Shown in pieces: positions 18,789 to 27,075 of a stretch of 64,000 nucleotides of DNA (positions within the stretch are counted from its first letter, which is position 1; each line of letters begins with the position of its first letter). The DNA is from Mangrovimonas xylaniphaga (GTDB taxonomy: Bacteria > Bacteroidota > Bacteroidia > Flavobacteriales > Flavobacteriaceae). Where the stretch lies: the NCBI RefSeq assembly GCF_001280435.1, contig NZ_LBIP01000013.1:682001-746000 (forward strand), given 5' to 3'. Made by a program: the position numbers and the translations under genes. The notes beneath the pieces were generated by a model that made no database searches, was not told the DNA's origin, and worked only from the letters and a program-made list of their open reading frames with translations.

Positions 18789-20285
18789 TTAAATTTCTTG
18801 AAGTTTAATGTGTTCTTTCCAATTAAAATATATGTCCTCGTACTGTGCCGCCAAATCCTTGTTAGGTTCCAACTGCTCAATACATTCCAAATCACCAAAA
18901 GCCTCCGCCAAAGTTTTATAAAATCCAAAGCCATAAGCCGCACCTCTAGCTGCACCTTCAGACCCCGAATTGTTATAAAGCTCCAATGAAGTTTTGGTTG
19001 TGTTCACAAAAATTTCTCTAAATACCGGGCTCAAGAATAAATTCCCTTTGGAAGCCCTAACGATGTTCCCTGAAACCCCAATAGATTTCATGACATCAAA
19101 CCCATAATTCATTGCGAATACAATGCCTTCGCAGGCAGCTCTTACCAAATAATTGGAATTATGGATATTGAAGTTTAAGTTCTCAATTCCAGAGTTGACC
19201 TCCTTATTGTCAAAAATGCGCTCTACGCCATTCCCAAAAGGATAAAACCTTAAACCCTTACTCCCTATTTCAGCTTTTGCTGCGGCACTATTTAAAAGTT
19301 CATAGGAAACCAATTCATCGCTTCCTAATGACATCATTTTTCTTAACCATTGATACAAAATCCCAGAGCCATTAATACACAATAGCACGCCGTTGCGCTT
19401 TTGAAGCTCTGTATTGTTCACATGCAAAAAGGTATTCACCCTGTTTTGCTGGTCCATATGGTTTTGATCCGAAACCGCATAAATCACTGCCGAAGTTCCT
19501 GCAGTGGTCGCAATTTCACCTGGATTCAAGACATTCAAAGACATGGCATTGTTTGGCTGATCTCCCGCGCGATAGGTAACTTTCACTTTTGGATCCAATC
19601 CCAAATCGGCCGCAATAGCAGGATCAATAGTGGCGTGCTCACCAAATGTTGGCACGATTTCCGGAATTTTACTCAATGGTAATCCCATGCCATCCAAAAT
19701 CTCGGTTGCCAATCTATTTTCCTTAAAATTCCACAAAGCCCCTTCAGACAAACCAGAAGTACTGATTTGAGGCACCCCCGTAAATTTAGCCGCGATGAAG
19801 TCCCCAGGAAGCATCATATAAGCCGCCTTGGCAAACACCTCCGGTTCATTCTGCTGCACCCACTTAAGCTTAGAAGCCGTAAAGTTACCAGGTGAGCCTA
19901 ATATTTGCTGTTGGCAAGCCTCAGTCCCGATGGATTCATAATACTGCCTCCCAATTTCAGCTGCTCTTCCATCACACCAGATAATGGATGGACGTACTGG
20001 GTTTAAAACCTCATCCACCAATACCAAACCGTGCATTTGGTACGCTATACCAACAGCAACGATTCGCTTAACATCTATAGAGTGCTTGTTTTTAAATTGT
20101 GAAATTCCGCCTTTGATATACTCCCACCAAAGATTGGGATCTTGTTCAGCCCACCCCAATTGAGGCGCATTGATTTCTGTTTCAAAATCAGGTACAGAAA
20201 TTGTCTTCAACACACGTCCGTTATCCCCATCGAATACGGACATCTTAATTGAAGAACTACCTAAATCTATTCCTAAAAAGTACAT
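18789..20285 (-). CDS. xylB: Xylulokinase
   Basis: The product has 498 residues and is an FGGY-family kinase that phosphorylates D-xylulose to xylulose 5-phosphate. The N-terminal ATPase fold opens with [12 protein letters not shown] (5-16). QMHG (83-86) and IWCDGR (102-107) are typical of xylulokinases. The probable catalytic base is Asp242 in RAGDQPNNA. The C-terminal domain contains [15 protein letters not shown]. It is the first gene of the minus-strand unit that continues into xylA and the xyloglucan locus, and it faces the divergent NUDIX regulator across a 368-bp gap. Distinction from L-ribulokinase or other FGGY kinases rests on the motifs and on the adjacent xylA. Confidence 0.95.
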   Translation of the reverse strand: MYFLGIDLGSSSIKMSVFDGDNGRVLKTISVPDFETEINAPQLGWAEQDPNLWWEYIKGGISQFKNKHSIDVKRIVAVGIAYQMHGLVLVDEVLNPVRPSIIWCDGRAAEIGRQYYESIGTEACQQQILGSPGNFTASKLKWVQQNEPEVFAKAAYMMLPGDFIAAKFTGVPQISTSGLSEGALWNFKENRLATEILDGMGLPLSKIPEIVPTFGEHATIDPAIAADLGLDPKVKVTYRAGDQPNNAMSLNVLNPGEIATTAGTSAVIYAVSDQNHMDQQNRVNTFLHVNNTELQKRNGVLLCINGSGILYQWLRKMMSLGSDELVSYELLNSAAAKAEIGSKGLRFYPFGNGVERIFDNKEVNSGIENLNFNIHNSNYLVRAACEGIVFAMNYGFDVMKSIGVSGNIVRASKGNLFLSPVFREIFVNTTKTSLELYNNSGSEGAARGAAYGFGFYKTLAEAFGDLECIEQLEPNKDLAAQYEDIYFNWKEHIKLQEI

Positions 20286-20361
20286 GGATAGATATATTTT
20301 AGTTTCAAATAGTTTAAAAGACTATTAGTATTTGCCCAAACCTCATCATAACCTCCTCATT

Positions 20362-20380
20362 TTAAAAACCATGGTCTTAA
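20362..20380. promoter_or_regulatory. Imperfect palindrome, candidate operator in the xylB leader
   Basis: TTAAAAACCATGGTCTTAA is an imperfect 19-bp palindrome centred on ACCATGGT. It lies 20-40 bases downstream of the predicted start of transcription of the xylB unit. A dimeric winged-helix regulator such as the divergent NUDIX protein could bind here. No second exact copy was noticed in the gap, so confidence is low. Confidence 0.3.
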
Positions 20381-20405
20381 ACAATTCTTATGGTTATTTT
20401 GACTA

Positions 20406-20437
20406 CAAGTATACGCAAGATTGTTGGATTTAACAAA
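20406..20437 (-). promoter_or_regulatory. Candidate promoter of the xylBA-xyloglucan operon
   Basis: On the minus strand a TTTG (20434-20437) is followed after 20 bp by TATACTTG (20406-20413), one mismatch from the Bacteroidota -7 consensus TAnnTTTG. Transcription would start near 20400, leaving a leader of about 115 bases before xylB. The spacer holds the inverted repeat TTGTTGGATTTAACAA (20421-20436), a candidate repressor site. This is a pattern match only. Confidence 0.5.
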
Positions 20438-20473
20438 AAATTAATGTTTATTTTTCAATTTTCTTAAAAAAAA

Positions 20474-20505
20474 TTTAATTAAATGAGTATTTCGTAATAT
20501 CTTTG
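20474..20505 (+). promoter_or_regulatory. Candidate promoter of the NUDIX regulator gene
   Basis: TTTA (20474-20477), 20 bp of spacer and TATCTTTG (20498-20505) match the Bacteroidota TTTG / TAnnTTTG promoter with one mismatch in the -33 box. It points toward the regulator and predicts a leader of about 140 bases. It would be divergent from the xylB promoter, with about 70 bp between the -7 boxes. Confidence 0.45.
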
Positions 20506-20584
20506 AACTCAAATCGATAAGGGTTTTAACAATCTTTTTTGCACACGCTCTTTTCCGATTCATCCTGAAATATCTTATTTTGCC

Positions 20585-20630
20585 ATTTTATGGTCCAAAG
20601 GACATTTACATTTACCCCAGGCCATAAAAT
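20585..20630 (+). promoter_or_regulatory. Inverted repeat in the leader of the NUDIX regulator
   Basis: ATTTTATGG (20585-20593) and CCATAAAAT (20622-20630) are exact reverse complements 28 bp apart, ending 23 bp before the ATG. It may be a leader hairpin that affects translation, or two half-sites for autoregulation. Seen in sequence; the role is open. Confidence 0.35.
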
Positions 20631-20653
20631 TAGTTTTCGACATTTACAGCATC

Positions 20654-21379
20654 ATGCCAATGATTAAAAAATTTATTGACGAAGAGTCTGGAAAGGTAAT
20701 CGAGCGCTCTGTAATGAATTCCATTACAATCGATTGCGTGATTTTTGGCTTTGACAAAGGAAGCCTTAAAGTTTTATTGGTTGAACACGCCGAGGGTATC
20801 AGCAAAGGAAAGTGGGCCCTACCTGGAGGTTGGATTAAGGAAGAGGAAAGCATTGACAACGCCGCCCACCGATTGCTAAGGGAACTTACCGGCCTTGACA
20901 ACATCTACCTAGAACAGTTAAAAGCTTTTGGTGATCCTGACCGTTTCCCCTTGGGACGCGTTATTACCATAGGCTATTATGCCCTTATCAAGATTGAAGA
21001 CTATAACATTACCGCCGGATTTACAGCCTCGGATGCCAAATGGTACGAAGTTGCCGATATCCCTGAGCTTATTTACGACCACAACAAGATTATCAATTTC
21101 AGTCTAAAACAATTACGAAACAGGGTAAAACAAGCCCCCATAGGCTTCAATCTTTTACCGGAAAAATTCACCCTTCTGCAACTTATGCAGCTATACGAGC
21201 AGATTTTAGGTATCGAAATGGACAAGTCCAATTTCCGAAGAAAAGTTTTACGCATGAAGCTCCTACAAGCTTTGGATGAAAAACAACAAGATGTTTCCCA
21301 TAGAGCGGCCAAACTATATCGTTTTGACTACGCCATCTATAAAAAGCTCACGGAAAAAGGATTTAATTTCGAGTTTTAA
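20654..21379 (+). CDS. NUDIX-domain transcriptional regulator (AraR/NrtR type), probable xylose regulator
   Basis: The product has 241 residues. Residues about 22-150 form a NUDIX fold and about 155-241 a winged-helix DNA-binding domain (RRKVLRMKLLQALDEKQQ and the C-terminal YRFDYAIYKKLTEKGF). The NUDIX box (58-81) is degenerate: the canonical REUxEE core reads RLLREL, so hydrolase activity is unlikely and the domain should act as a metabolite sensor. Bacteroidota use such proteins as pentose regulators; the L-arabinose regulator of Bacteroides thetaiotaomicron is of this type. The gene diverges from xylB-xylA and the xyloglucan genes, which makes a xylose-pathway intermediate the likely effector. 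A second ATG lies 6 bp downstream. It converges with the hydroxybutyrate dehydrogenase gene, separated by a terminator. Confidence 0.85.
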   Translation: MPMIKKFIDEESGKVIERSVMNSITIDCVIFGFDKGSLKVLLVEHAEGISKGKWALPGGWIKEEESIDNAAHRLLRELTGLDNIYLEQLKAFGDPDRFPLGRVITIGYYALIKIEDYNITAGFTASDAKWYEVADIPELIYDHNKIINFSLKQLRNRVKQAPIGFNLLPEKFTLLQLMQLYEQILGIEMDKSNFRRKVLRMKLLQALDEKQQDVSHRAAKLYRFDYAIYKKLTEKGFNFEF

Positions 21380-21400
21380 TTTTTGTACAAAGAAAAAAGA

Positions 21401-21420
21401 GCCTGAACTTCAGTTCAGGC
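21401..21420 (-). terminator. Rho-independent terminator of the hydroxybutyrate-type operon
   Basis: GCCTGAAC and GTTCAGGC form an 8-bp stem with a 4-base loop. On the minus strand it is followed by TCTTTTTTCTTTG, a good T run, so it should end transcription coming from the dehydrogenase gene. On the plus strand it may also stop the NUDIX gene, but the T run there is poor. Confidence 0.8.
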
Positions 21421-21457
21421 CCTAATTCACAAAATCAACTCAAACAAAATTATTCAT

Positions 21458-22228
21458 TTACTGTGCCGTCCAGCCTCCATCCAAAGTAAAGGACGAGCCG
21501 GTAATAGTAGTAGAAGATTCTTTGGCCAGAAGCAATGCCATATCGGCAATAGCCTCTACAGGCACAAACTCTTTCACCGCCTGTTTTTTCAACATCACCT
21601 TAGTAACCACCTCATCGGGCGTCATGTTATGGGCCTTTGCTTGGTCCTGAATTTGCCCTTCAACCAAAGGCGTTTTTACATACCCAGGACAAATGGCATT
21701 CACCGTAATATTACATCTGGCTCCCTCCAACGCCAACACTTTGGTCATCCCAATCACGCCGTGCTTCGAAGCCACATAGGCCACTTTAAATTCAGATGCC
21801 CGAAGACCATGCACAGAAGACACATTAATGATTCTTCCAAATTTCTGCGCCTTCATATAACCCCAAGCTTCCTTGCTGGCAAAAAAAGCTGCATTAAGAT
21901 TAATAGCTATAATATTCAAATATTTTTGATCAGGGAATTCTTCTATTGGAGACACAAATTGAATTCCAGCATTGTTCACCAACACATGAATCGTCCCGAA
22001 ATACGCCACAGCATCCCGAACCAGTTGTTTCACCTCCTCCGCATCCAATAAATTTGCGTTGGAAAAAGACGTCTTTACATTAAATTCTTCAGAAATTCCT
22101 TTAGCAATCTCTGCTCCATTCACTTCTAGGCCATGAAACATTATATGATATCCATTTGCAGCAAATTCTCTCGCAATACCAAACCCAATACCACTGGTAC
22201 TCCCAGTTATCAACGCTACTTTATCCAT
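21458..22228 (-). CDS. 3-hydroxybutyrate dehydrogenase (SDR family)
   Basis: The product has 256 residues and oxidises 3-hydroxybutyrate to acetoacetate with NAD. The Rossmann start is TGSTSGIG (8-15), then NNAG (85-88), catalytic Ser near 137-138, and YVASK (Tyr151, Lys155). The segment DQAKAHNM, the KQ of the substrate loop and the C-terminal DGGWTAQ closely resemble known bacterial D-3-hydroxybutyrate dehydrogenases. The gene overlaps the upstream hydrolase gene by 8 bp, so the two are translated from one message. It is the last gene before a terminator. A related beta-hydroxyacid remains possible as the true substrate. Confidence 0.88.
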   Translation of the reverse strand: MDKVALITGSTSGIGFGIAREFAANGYHIMFHGLEVNGAEIAKGISEEFNVKTSFSNANLLDAEEVKQLVRDAVAYFGTIHVLVNNAGIQFVSPIEEFPDQKYLNIIAINLNAAFFASKEAWGYMKAQKFGRIINVSSVHGLRASEFKVAYVASKHGVIGMTKVLALEGARCNITVNAICPGYVKTPLVEGQIQDQAKAHNMTPDEVVTKVMLKKQAVKEFVPVEAIADMALLLAKESSTTITGSSFTLDGGWTAQ

Positions 22229-23003
22229 GCTTCAAAAATTTATAAAGTTCATAATTAAAAGCCCCTGCTTGATCCATAACCACCCCATGTCTTGAATCTT
22301 TGATCACAACCAATTCTGCATCTGGAAGTTCTTTGACATAGGCTTTCTTGAAATCAACAGGCGTATAATCCATATCTGAAGCAATCACCAAAGTCTTAGC
22401 TTTGATCTTCTGGATTTTATCTCCCAGCCCCCATTTCATCAATGTTACAAAAGACTGGTAATAAGCATTCAAATCATTTTGTTTACAACGCTTTTCAAAA
22501 GCCTCTCGCACATCTTCCTGACCTTCTTCAGGAAACATATTGAAAGCAATTTGTTCCGCTAAAGGACCGATCCCAAATTCATTTAAGGATTTGGTGCGCT
22601 CAGTAACCATCTGGTCACCTATTTCCCCCATAGCATTAAAATCTGGACCACTATTTACAATTACCAATTTGTCCACCATTTCAGGAAATTGGCTCGCAAA
22701 CTGAAACGCAACGGCACCACCCATGGAAAATCCAACAATAGTGACTTTCCCTATATTTAGCTGTTCCAGAAATTGCCTAATGTCCTCGGTCATAAAGTCA
22801 ACCCCATACCCCTCTTCTGGTTTTGAAGTTTCCCCATGTCCCCTAAGGTCCACCGTGATTACTTTAAATTCCTTTGAAAAGACTGGGACTTGTGCCTCCC
22901 AGTCTTGTTTTGTTGAGCCCAAACCATGGAGTAACAAAAGCACATTTCCTTCTCCTGCCACCTCATAGCTCAGGTCGATATTATTTACTCTCAAAAAAGG
23001 CAT
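22221..23003 (-). CDS. Cytoplasmic alpha/beta hydrolase
   Basis: The product has 260 residues with no signal peptide. It shows the oxyanion HGLGS (26-30), nucleophile elbow GFSMGG with Ser93, an acid near Asp210/Asp212 and His239 in DSRHG. The overall pattern resembles 3-oxoadipate enol-lactonase and small esterases. It overlaps the dehydrogenase gene by 8 bp and starts 10 bp after the TonB receptor gene. In this setting it may hydrolyse an ester dimer or lactone taken into the cell, handing a hydroxyacid to the dehydrogenase. The fold and triad are clear; the substrate is inference. Confidence 0.82.
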   Translation of the reverse strand: MPFLRVNNIDLSYEVAGEGNVLLLLHGLGSTKQDWEAQVPVFSKEFKVITVDLRGHGETSKPEEGYGVDFMTEDIRQFLEQLNIGKVTIVGFSMGGAVAFQFASQFPEMVDKLVIVNSGPDFNAMGEIGDQMVTERTKSLNEFGIGPLAEQIAFNMFPEEGQEDVREAFEKRCKQNDLNAYYQSFVTLMKWGLGDKIQKIKAKTLVIASDMDYTPVDFKKAYVKELPDAELVVIKDSRHGVVMDQAGAFNYELYKFLKHG

Positions 23004-23013
23004 TTGCAGTGGA

Positions 23014-25509
23014 TTAGTTAGTAGCCGATTTTTTCTTGAAGAAATTCACTTGATATTTCAACTCCACAGAGAACAAAGTCTCTATTACAGGAGAGGCCAC
23101 GAACTCACGAACCTCTGCATTGAACAAGTTGGCTACACTTGCTCCAACAGAAAGCTCATCTGTGATATAATACCCTACATTGGCATCTACAGTAAAGCCT
23201 CCTAGAGGACCATAGTTCCAAGACCTCCCATTTCTAGCGTTCTCAATAACATCATCAACACCATCCCCATTCAAATCTTGAGTTTCGGCTGCTGTATAGA
23301 TTCCTGAGAAGAAATCGTAATCCTGCACCCATCTTCCAAAAATGGACCCGTAGAATTTGTTTTTAGAATAATGCAATCCTAAAGCCAACTTGTTTGCCGG
23401 CGTGTTCACAGGCAATTCAGATTCCAATACTTGTCCATCCAAGTTACCATCATTGGCAGGATCATTTTTATCTAAATCCCTTCCGAAGTAAGAGTAGTTA
23501 AGAGTCGCTCTAAAGGCATCGGAAAAATAATAGTTCAAACCAACGTCAAATCCATAGGTATCTACCTTACCGAAGTTTTGGTAAGTCAAAATAACAGCTC
23601 CGGTAGATCCTGGAACCACCTCATCAATTGGCTTGTCCCCCACATGCGTTACCACAACACCATTGGCTGCATCCGTAATCGTTCTAAGTGGACTGATGAA
23701 GTTTTCAGATTGGTTGTAATAGGCATTGGCATCAATAAATAATTTATTGGCGATTTTTCCTTTGTACCCTATTTCATATGTATTGATAGACTCTACATCC
23801 AAAGGAGACACTTTGTTTCCATCAGACAAGGTAAACCCTTCTCCGTTCCCTAATACCAAACCTCCAAAAAGATTTCCTTTTAAGTTCAAAATTGACGGCA
23901 CAGCGATTCCTTTTCCATAAGTCACCCTAAGTTGCCCTTCTCCAAGCGCCTTGGTAATAGCCGCCTTTGGAATAAAATTGGAACCATACAAATCATGCTT
24001 ATCCAATCTGGCTCCAAGAAGGAATCCCCATCCTGAACTTGGAATGCTATATTCCGTTTGCGCATAAAACCCCGTTTGGCCAATGTCAATTCCACCTTCA
24101 TCCAAAAGATATGTCCCTTTAGAATCGGCCATATCCAATTGGTACTGCGCACCAACAGTTAAGTCAAAATTCCCCCAGCTATTGTTGTACTGCAATTCCG
24201 AATTGAAACGTTGGGAAGCATCCTTAAACACAGCGCCTCTTGGCAATACAATACCGGTATCCGGCCCTGTTGGAAACCATTGCTCCGTATATGATCTTGC
24301 CAAAGCCTCTTCTTCAGAAAATCCATTATTTATGAAGGACACATAGTTTTGTGTTCTTTGGTTAATAGCATAAGTATCGTCAGTATTACTCCAAGTATAG
24401 TTTACGTTGGCAAAGAAATGCTTAGAAATATATTTTAACTGAGCCACGTCAATGCTCCAATCCTTAATTTGGTTTCTTCCAGCGTTAGTAACCGCCAGAT
24501 TATTGTTGTTACTGTGACCATAATACCCAATAAGCTCTGAACTAGACGTAGGTCTGAAATACAAACCTGCTCCATATTTCTGCGTATCGAAATCTCTATC
24601 CAATTCCAACTCCTTGTAGGCTGTAGTTCCTACATACACACTATCTACATATTCAAAATCCTCTCCTTGAGATCTTTCAAAATGGAACTTGAAAGCAAAT
24701 TTATCACTAACCACTTGCGCATGACGAGCACGGGCTGTGAATACATTTTGGTTTCCACCTCCCAAGGCCAAAGTTGTCCCTTCTGAAGTAAATGGATTTT
24801 TAGTTCTAGTACTAATCAAACCATTGTGGGCATTAGGCCCATAAAGCGTTCCGTTAGGCCCCAACAAAATTTCAACTTGCTCGATATCGTCTGTAGTTAC
24901 CGTAGCGAATGTTCCTAATGGTAAACCAGTAGCAATCAAGGTGGATAATCTATCATCCGTTACCTGAAGGTTTTTAGAATTAAAGGCAGAGTTGAATCCT
25001 CTAATGTTGATTCCTGTCCCTAAAACCCCGGTTCTCACAAAATCAACTCCTTTTTCACGAGCAGCCAGTTCTCCAACATTAAAACCTACATGTTCCTTAA
25101 TGTCTTTGGAAGTTATCACGTTAACCGTTGCGGGTACGTCTGTCATTTTTTGAGGCTTTTTGTTGGCCGTCACCACCACTTGCGAAAGCATACTTGTAGA
25201 CTCCGCTAAAACCACATTAACCTCAACAGTTTGTCCCGCCACTACCGAGACTGATTTGGTAATTGTTTCGTACCCCAAATAAGAGTACACAACATTGTAA
25301 GTGCCCGCTGGAACATTTTCTATAATGTACGCTCCATCAAAGCCAGAAACCACCCCTTTGTTCAAACTTTCAATATGAACCGTCGCACCAGAAACTGGCA
25401 CATTGTTCTCATCAAGAGTCAATCCTTTAATACTTCCAGAATCCTGAGCAGAAGCATAAAAAGAAAGTAACAAAGCGATAAGTGCAAAAAATTTCTTCAT
25501 TGTTTTCAT
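23014..25509 (-). CDS. TonB-dependent receptor with carboxypeptidase-regulatory-like domain
   Basis: The product has 831 residues. The signal peptide ends near ASAQ (about 22). A CarboxypepD_reg-like domain follows (about 26-105), then the TonB box region SQVVVTANKKP (113-123), a plug (GINIRGFNS, QVEILLGPNGTLYGP, about 120-250) and a barrel to the C-terminal YQVNFFKKKSATN. It is not a SusC (smaller, no paired SusD). It would import a substrate across the outer membrane. It lies 10 bp upstream of the cytoplasmic hydrolase gene and is co-oriented with a symporter and an acyl-CoA synthetase, so an ester, oligomer or organic-acid cargo is more likely than a metal. The cargo is not shown by the sequence itself. 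Confidence 0.88.
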   Translation of the reverse strand: MKTMKKFFALIALLLSFYASAQDSGSIKGLTLDENNVPVSGATVHIESLNKGVVSGFDGAYIIENVPAGTYNVVYSYLGYETITKSVSVVAGQTVEVNVVLAESTSMLSQVVVTANKKPQKMTDVPATVNVITSKDIKEHVGFNVGELAAREKGVDFVRTGVLGTGINIRGFNSAFNSKNLQVTDDRLSTLIATGLPLGTFATVTTDDIEQVEILLGPNGTLYGPNAHNGLISTRTKNPFTSEGTTLALGGGNQNVFTARARHAQVVSDKFAFKFHFERSQGEDFEYVDSVYVGTTAYKELELDRDFDTQKYGAGLYFRPTSSSELIGYYGHSNNNNLAVTNAGRNQIKDWSIDVAQLKYISKHFFANVNYTWSNTDDTYAINQRTQNYVSFINNGFSEEEALARSYTEQWFPTGPDTGIVLPRGAVFKDASQRFNSELQYNNSWGNFDLTVGAQYQLDMADSKGTYLLDEGGIDIGQTGFYAQTEYSIPSSGWGFLLGARLDKHDLYGSNFIPKAAITKALGEGQLRVTYGKGIAVPSILNLKGNLFGGLVLGNGEGFTLSDGNKVSPLDVESINTYEIGYKGKIANKLFIDANAYYNQSENFISPLRTITDAANGVVVTHVGDKPIDEVVPGSTGAVILTYQNFGKVDTYGFDVGLNYYFSDAFRATLNYSYFGRDLDKNDPANDGNLDGQVLESELPVNTPANKLALGLHYSKNKFYGSIFGRWVQDYDFFSGIYTAAETQDLNGDGVDDVIENARNGRSWNYGPLGGFTVDANVGYYITDELSVGASVANLFNAEVREFVASPVIETLFSVELKYQVNFFKKKSATN

Positions 25510-25648
25510 AAATAGTTAATTAGATTACCGCAATCTATCATGAAAATAATTTAATGGCCTATCTGGATTTTTAGCATTTTGCTGCGACTTTTAAACATCA
25601 AACCTCATCAAAACACACAAAACACACATTTTTAAATGAAAATATCCA

Positions 25649-27073
25649 TTACAATTGCATGTGTGACTTTAGATATAAAAAAGCTTCAGGAAGGTTATTT
25701 GACAGCTTATCGATGACTTGAGTCATCAACAATTTTTGGTTATCGGTCGCTTCAATTCCTTGAATTGGCTCCTTAATTTCCTCCAATAACTTACTGGAAT
25801 TAATCTCTCCCTCCATATAACGAGACAAGGAAATACTCCACGAAATATTAGGCACATAATTGCTCTTGCGCTTGCGTTCAATTTCCCGTTCCCTTAAATT
25901 GAATTTTTTGGTCAGTTTTAAAACCTCAGCATACTTTTCCTGAATAACCAACACATTAATATAAGACGTGAAGAAATGGTGCCATCTATGGTTGAACACT
26001 TCCGTTTTATTATGTTTTAAAAACAGCCTAGCCAAAGTTTCGGCATCATGATATTTATAAAGGTCTGTCAAAACCCTAACCTTATAGGACACATAACTAT
26101 TTTTCTGGTGGTTGTTATGCGTTGTATCAAACAACGGTTTGTACTCTTCCAACAAAGAAAAAGCGAGTTGGGTTTTCTTATTCCTCAACGTAATAGCCAC
26201 GAGATTATTGAGATACATTAGGGTATCGTCATTATACTGACGGATTGATAAAAACCCATAATATTCAGCCTTCTGAAGCTCATTGTCTTTGGAATGCATC
26301 AGCACCCTATTGGCGTAGTAATTGGAAAGTAAACGACGGGAATACATTTCACCTTGACTGAAAAACACATCTATTTCATCAAACAAAGATCTTAGCTTTA
26401 ACTTTTCATTGTAATTGGTGTACATAAAAGTGAGTAATACAAAAGCCTGATACCTATTTTTCCCATCAACAGTGTTGGACCTAAACACTTCCAACAGCCA
26501 ATCTTCCCAATATTTGGTTTCTTTATTATTTAAGGTGTATTGACTGGTGATTTCCTCGGTAGCATTATAAAGTTTCTCATGGATTTGAATAGCCCGTTCA
26601 TAATGCTCCCTGTAGGCCTGCAGAAAATCGGCCACTATTTTATGGTCTCGGTATCGCATCCTTATAAGAAGGTAGGACTGATACTCCTTTACCAGCTCAA
26701 ATAAATTCTGAAAGTAATAATCAATATGCTTGTAATGATGCAGGAAATGAAGGAATTCTTTTTCGTCCTCATAACTTATGGCATCGGTAAGAATCAATTG
26801 GCGCAACCGAAGCAACCACACAATGTTTTTATCGACATCTATGGCCTCCAGCTTTTTGTCTACCCAATTTTTTATATAGGTATACTTTCGCTTGTCAATA
26901 GCGACATCAAAATCTACAAAACCTGTTTCTAAAACAGCATTGTCGATAATTCGGGTAAGGATTTGCATTTTTTCGTCATCCTGAATTTGATGACTTAACG
27001 AAGCCAAATATTTGGCTTCATTGGGCAAGATACTTTTACTAAATTCTGTAAACTTTTTAAGTTTAACTTTCAT
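25649..27073 (-). CDS. Unknown 474-residue helical protein
   Basis: I do not recognise a named family. The product has 474 residues, no signal peptide and no membrane segment. It is rich in Lys, Glu, Leu and Tyr and almost entirely helical in pattern. Repeated pairs of amphipathic helices from about residue 190 to 440 (for example ALLSIRQYNDDTLMYLNN-like and SYKVRVLTDLYKYHDAETLA) suggest a TPR-like solenoid. It begins 2 bp after the stop of the exported hydrolase gene and precedes the TonB receptor gene by 139 bp. A cytoplasmic regulator or scaffold for the operon is possible but not shown. Its tight placement inside a catabolic operon makes it worth a structural search. Confidence 0.75.
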   Translation of the reverse strand: MKVKLKKFTEFSKSILPNEAKYLASLSHQIQDDEKMQILTRIIDNAVLETGFVDFDVAIDKRKYTYIKNWVDKKLEAIDVDKNIVWLLRLRQLILTDAISYEDEKEFLHFLHHYKHIDYYFQNLFELVKEYQSYLLIRMRYRDHKIVADFLQAYREHYERAIQIHEKLYNATEEITSQYTLNNKETKYWEDWLLEVFRSNTVDGKNRYQAFVLLTFMYTNYNEKLKLRSLFDEIDVFFSQGEMYSRRLLSNYYANRVLMHSKDNELQKAEYYGFLSIRQYNDDTLMYLNNLVAITLRNKKTQLAFSLLEEYKPLFDTTHNNHQKNSYVSYKVRVLTDLYKYHDAETLARLFLKHNKTEVFNHRWHHFFTSYINVLVIQEKYAEVLKLTKKFNLREREIERKRKSNYVPNISWSISLSRYMEGEINSSKLLEEIKEPIQGIEATDNQKLLMTQVIDKLSNNLPEAFLYLKSHMQL

Positions 27074-27075
27074 TC

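Noticed and set aside
25510-25648. Short TAGATT/AATCTA inverted repeat before the TonB receptor gene
   Set aside because: Six-base arms in AT-rich DNA arise easily by chance, and no promoter match was found near it.
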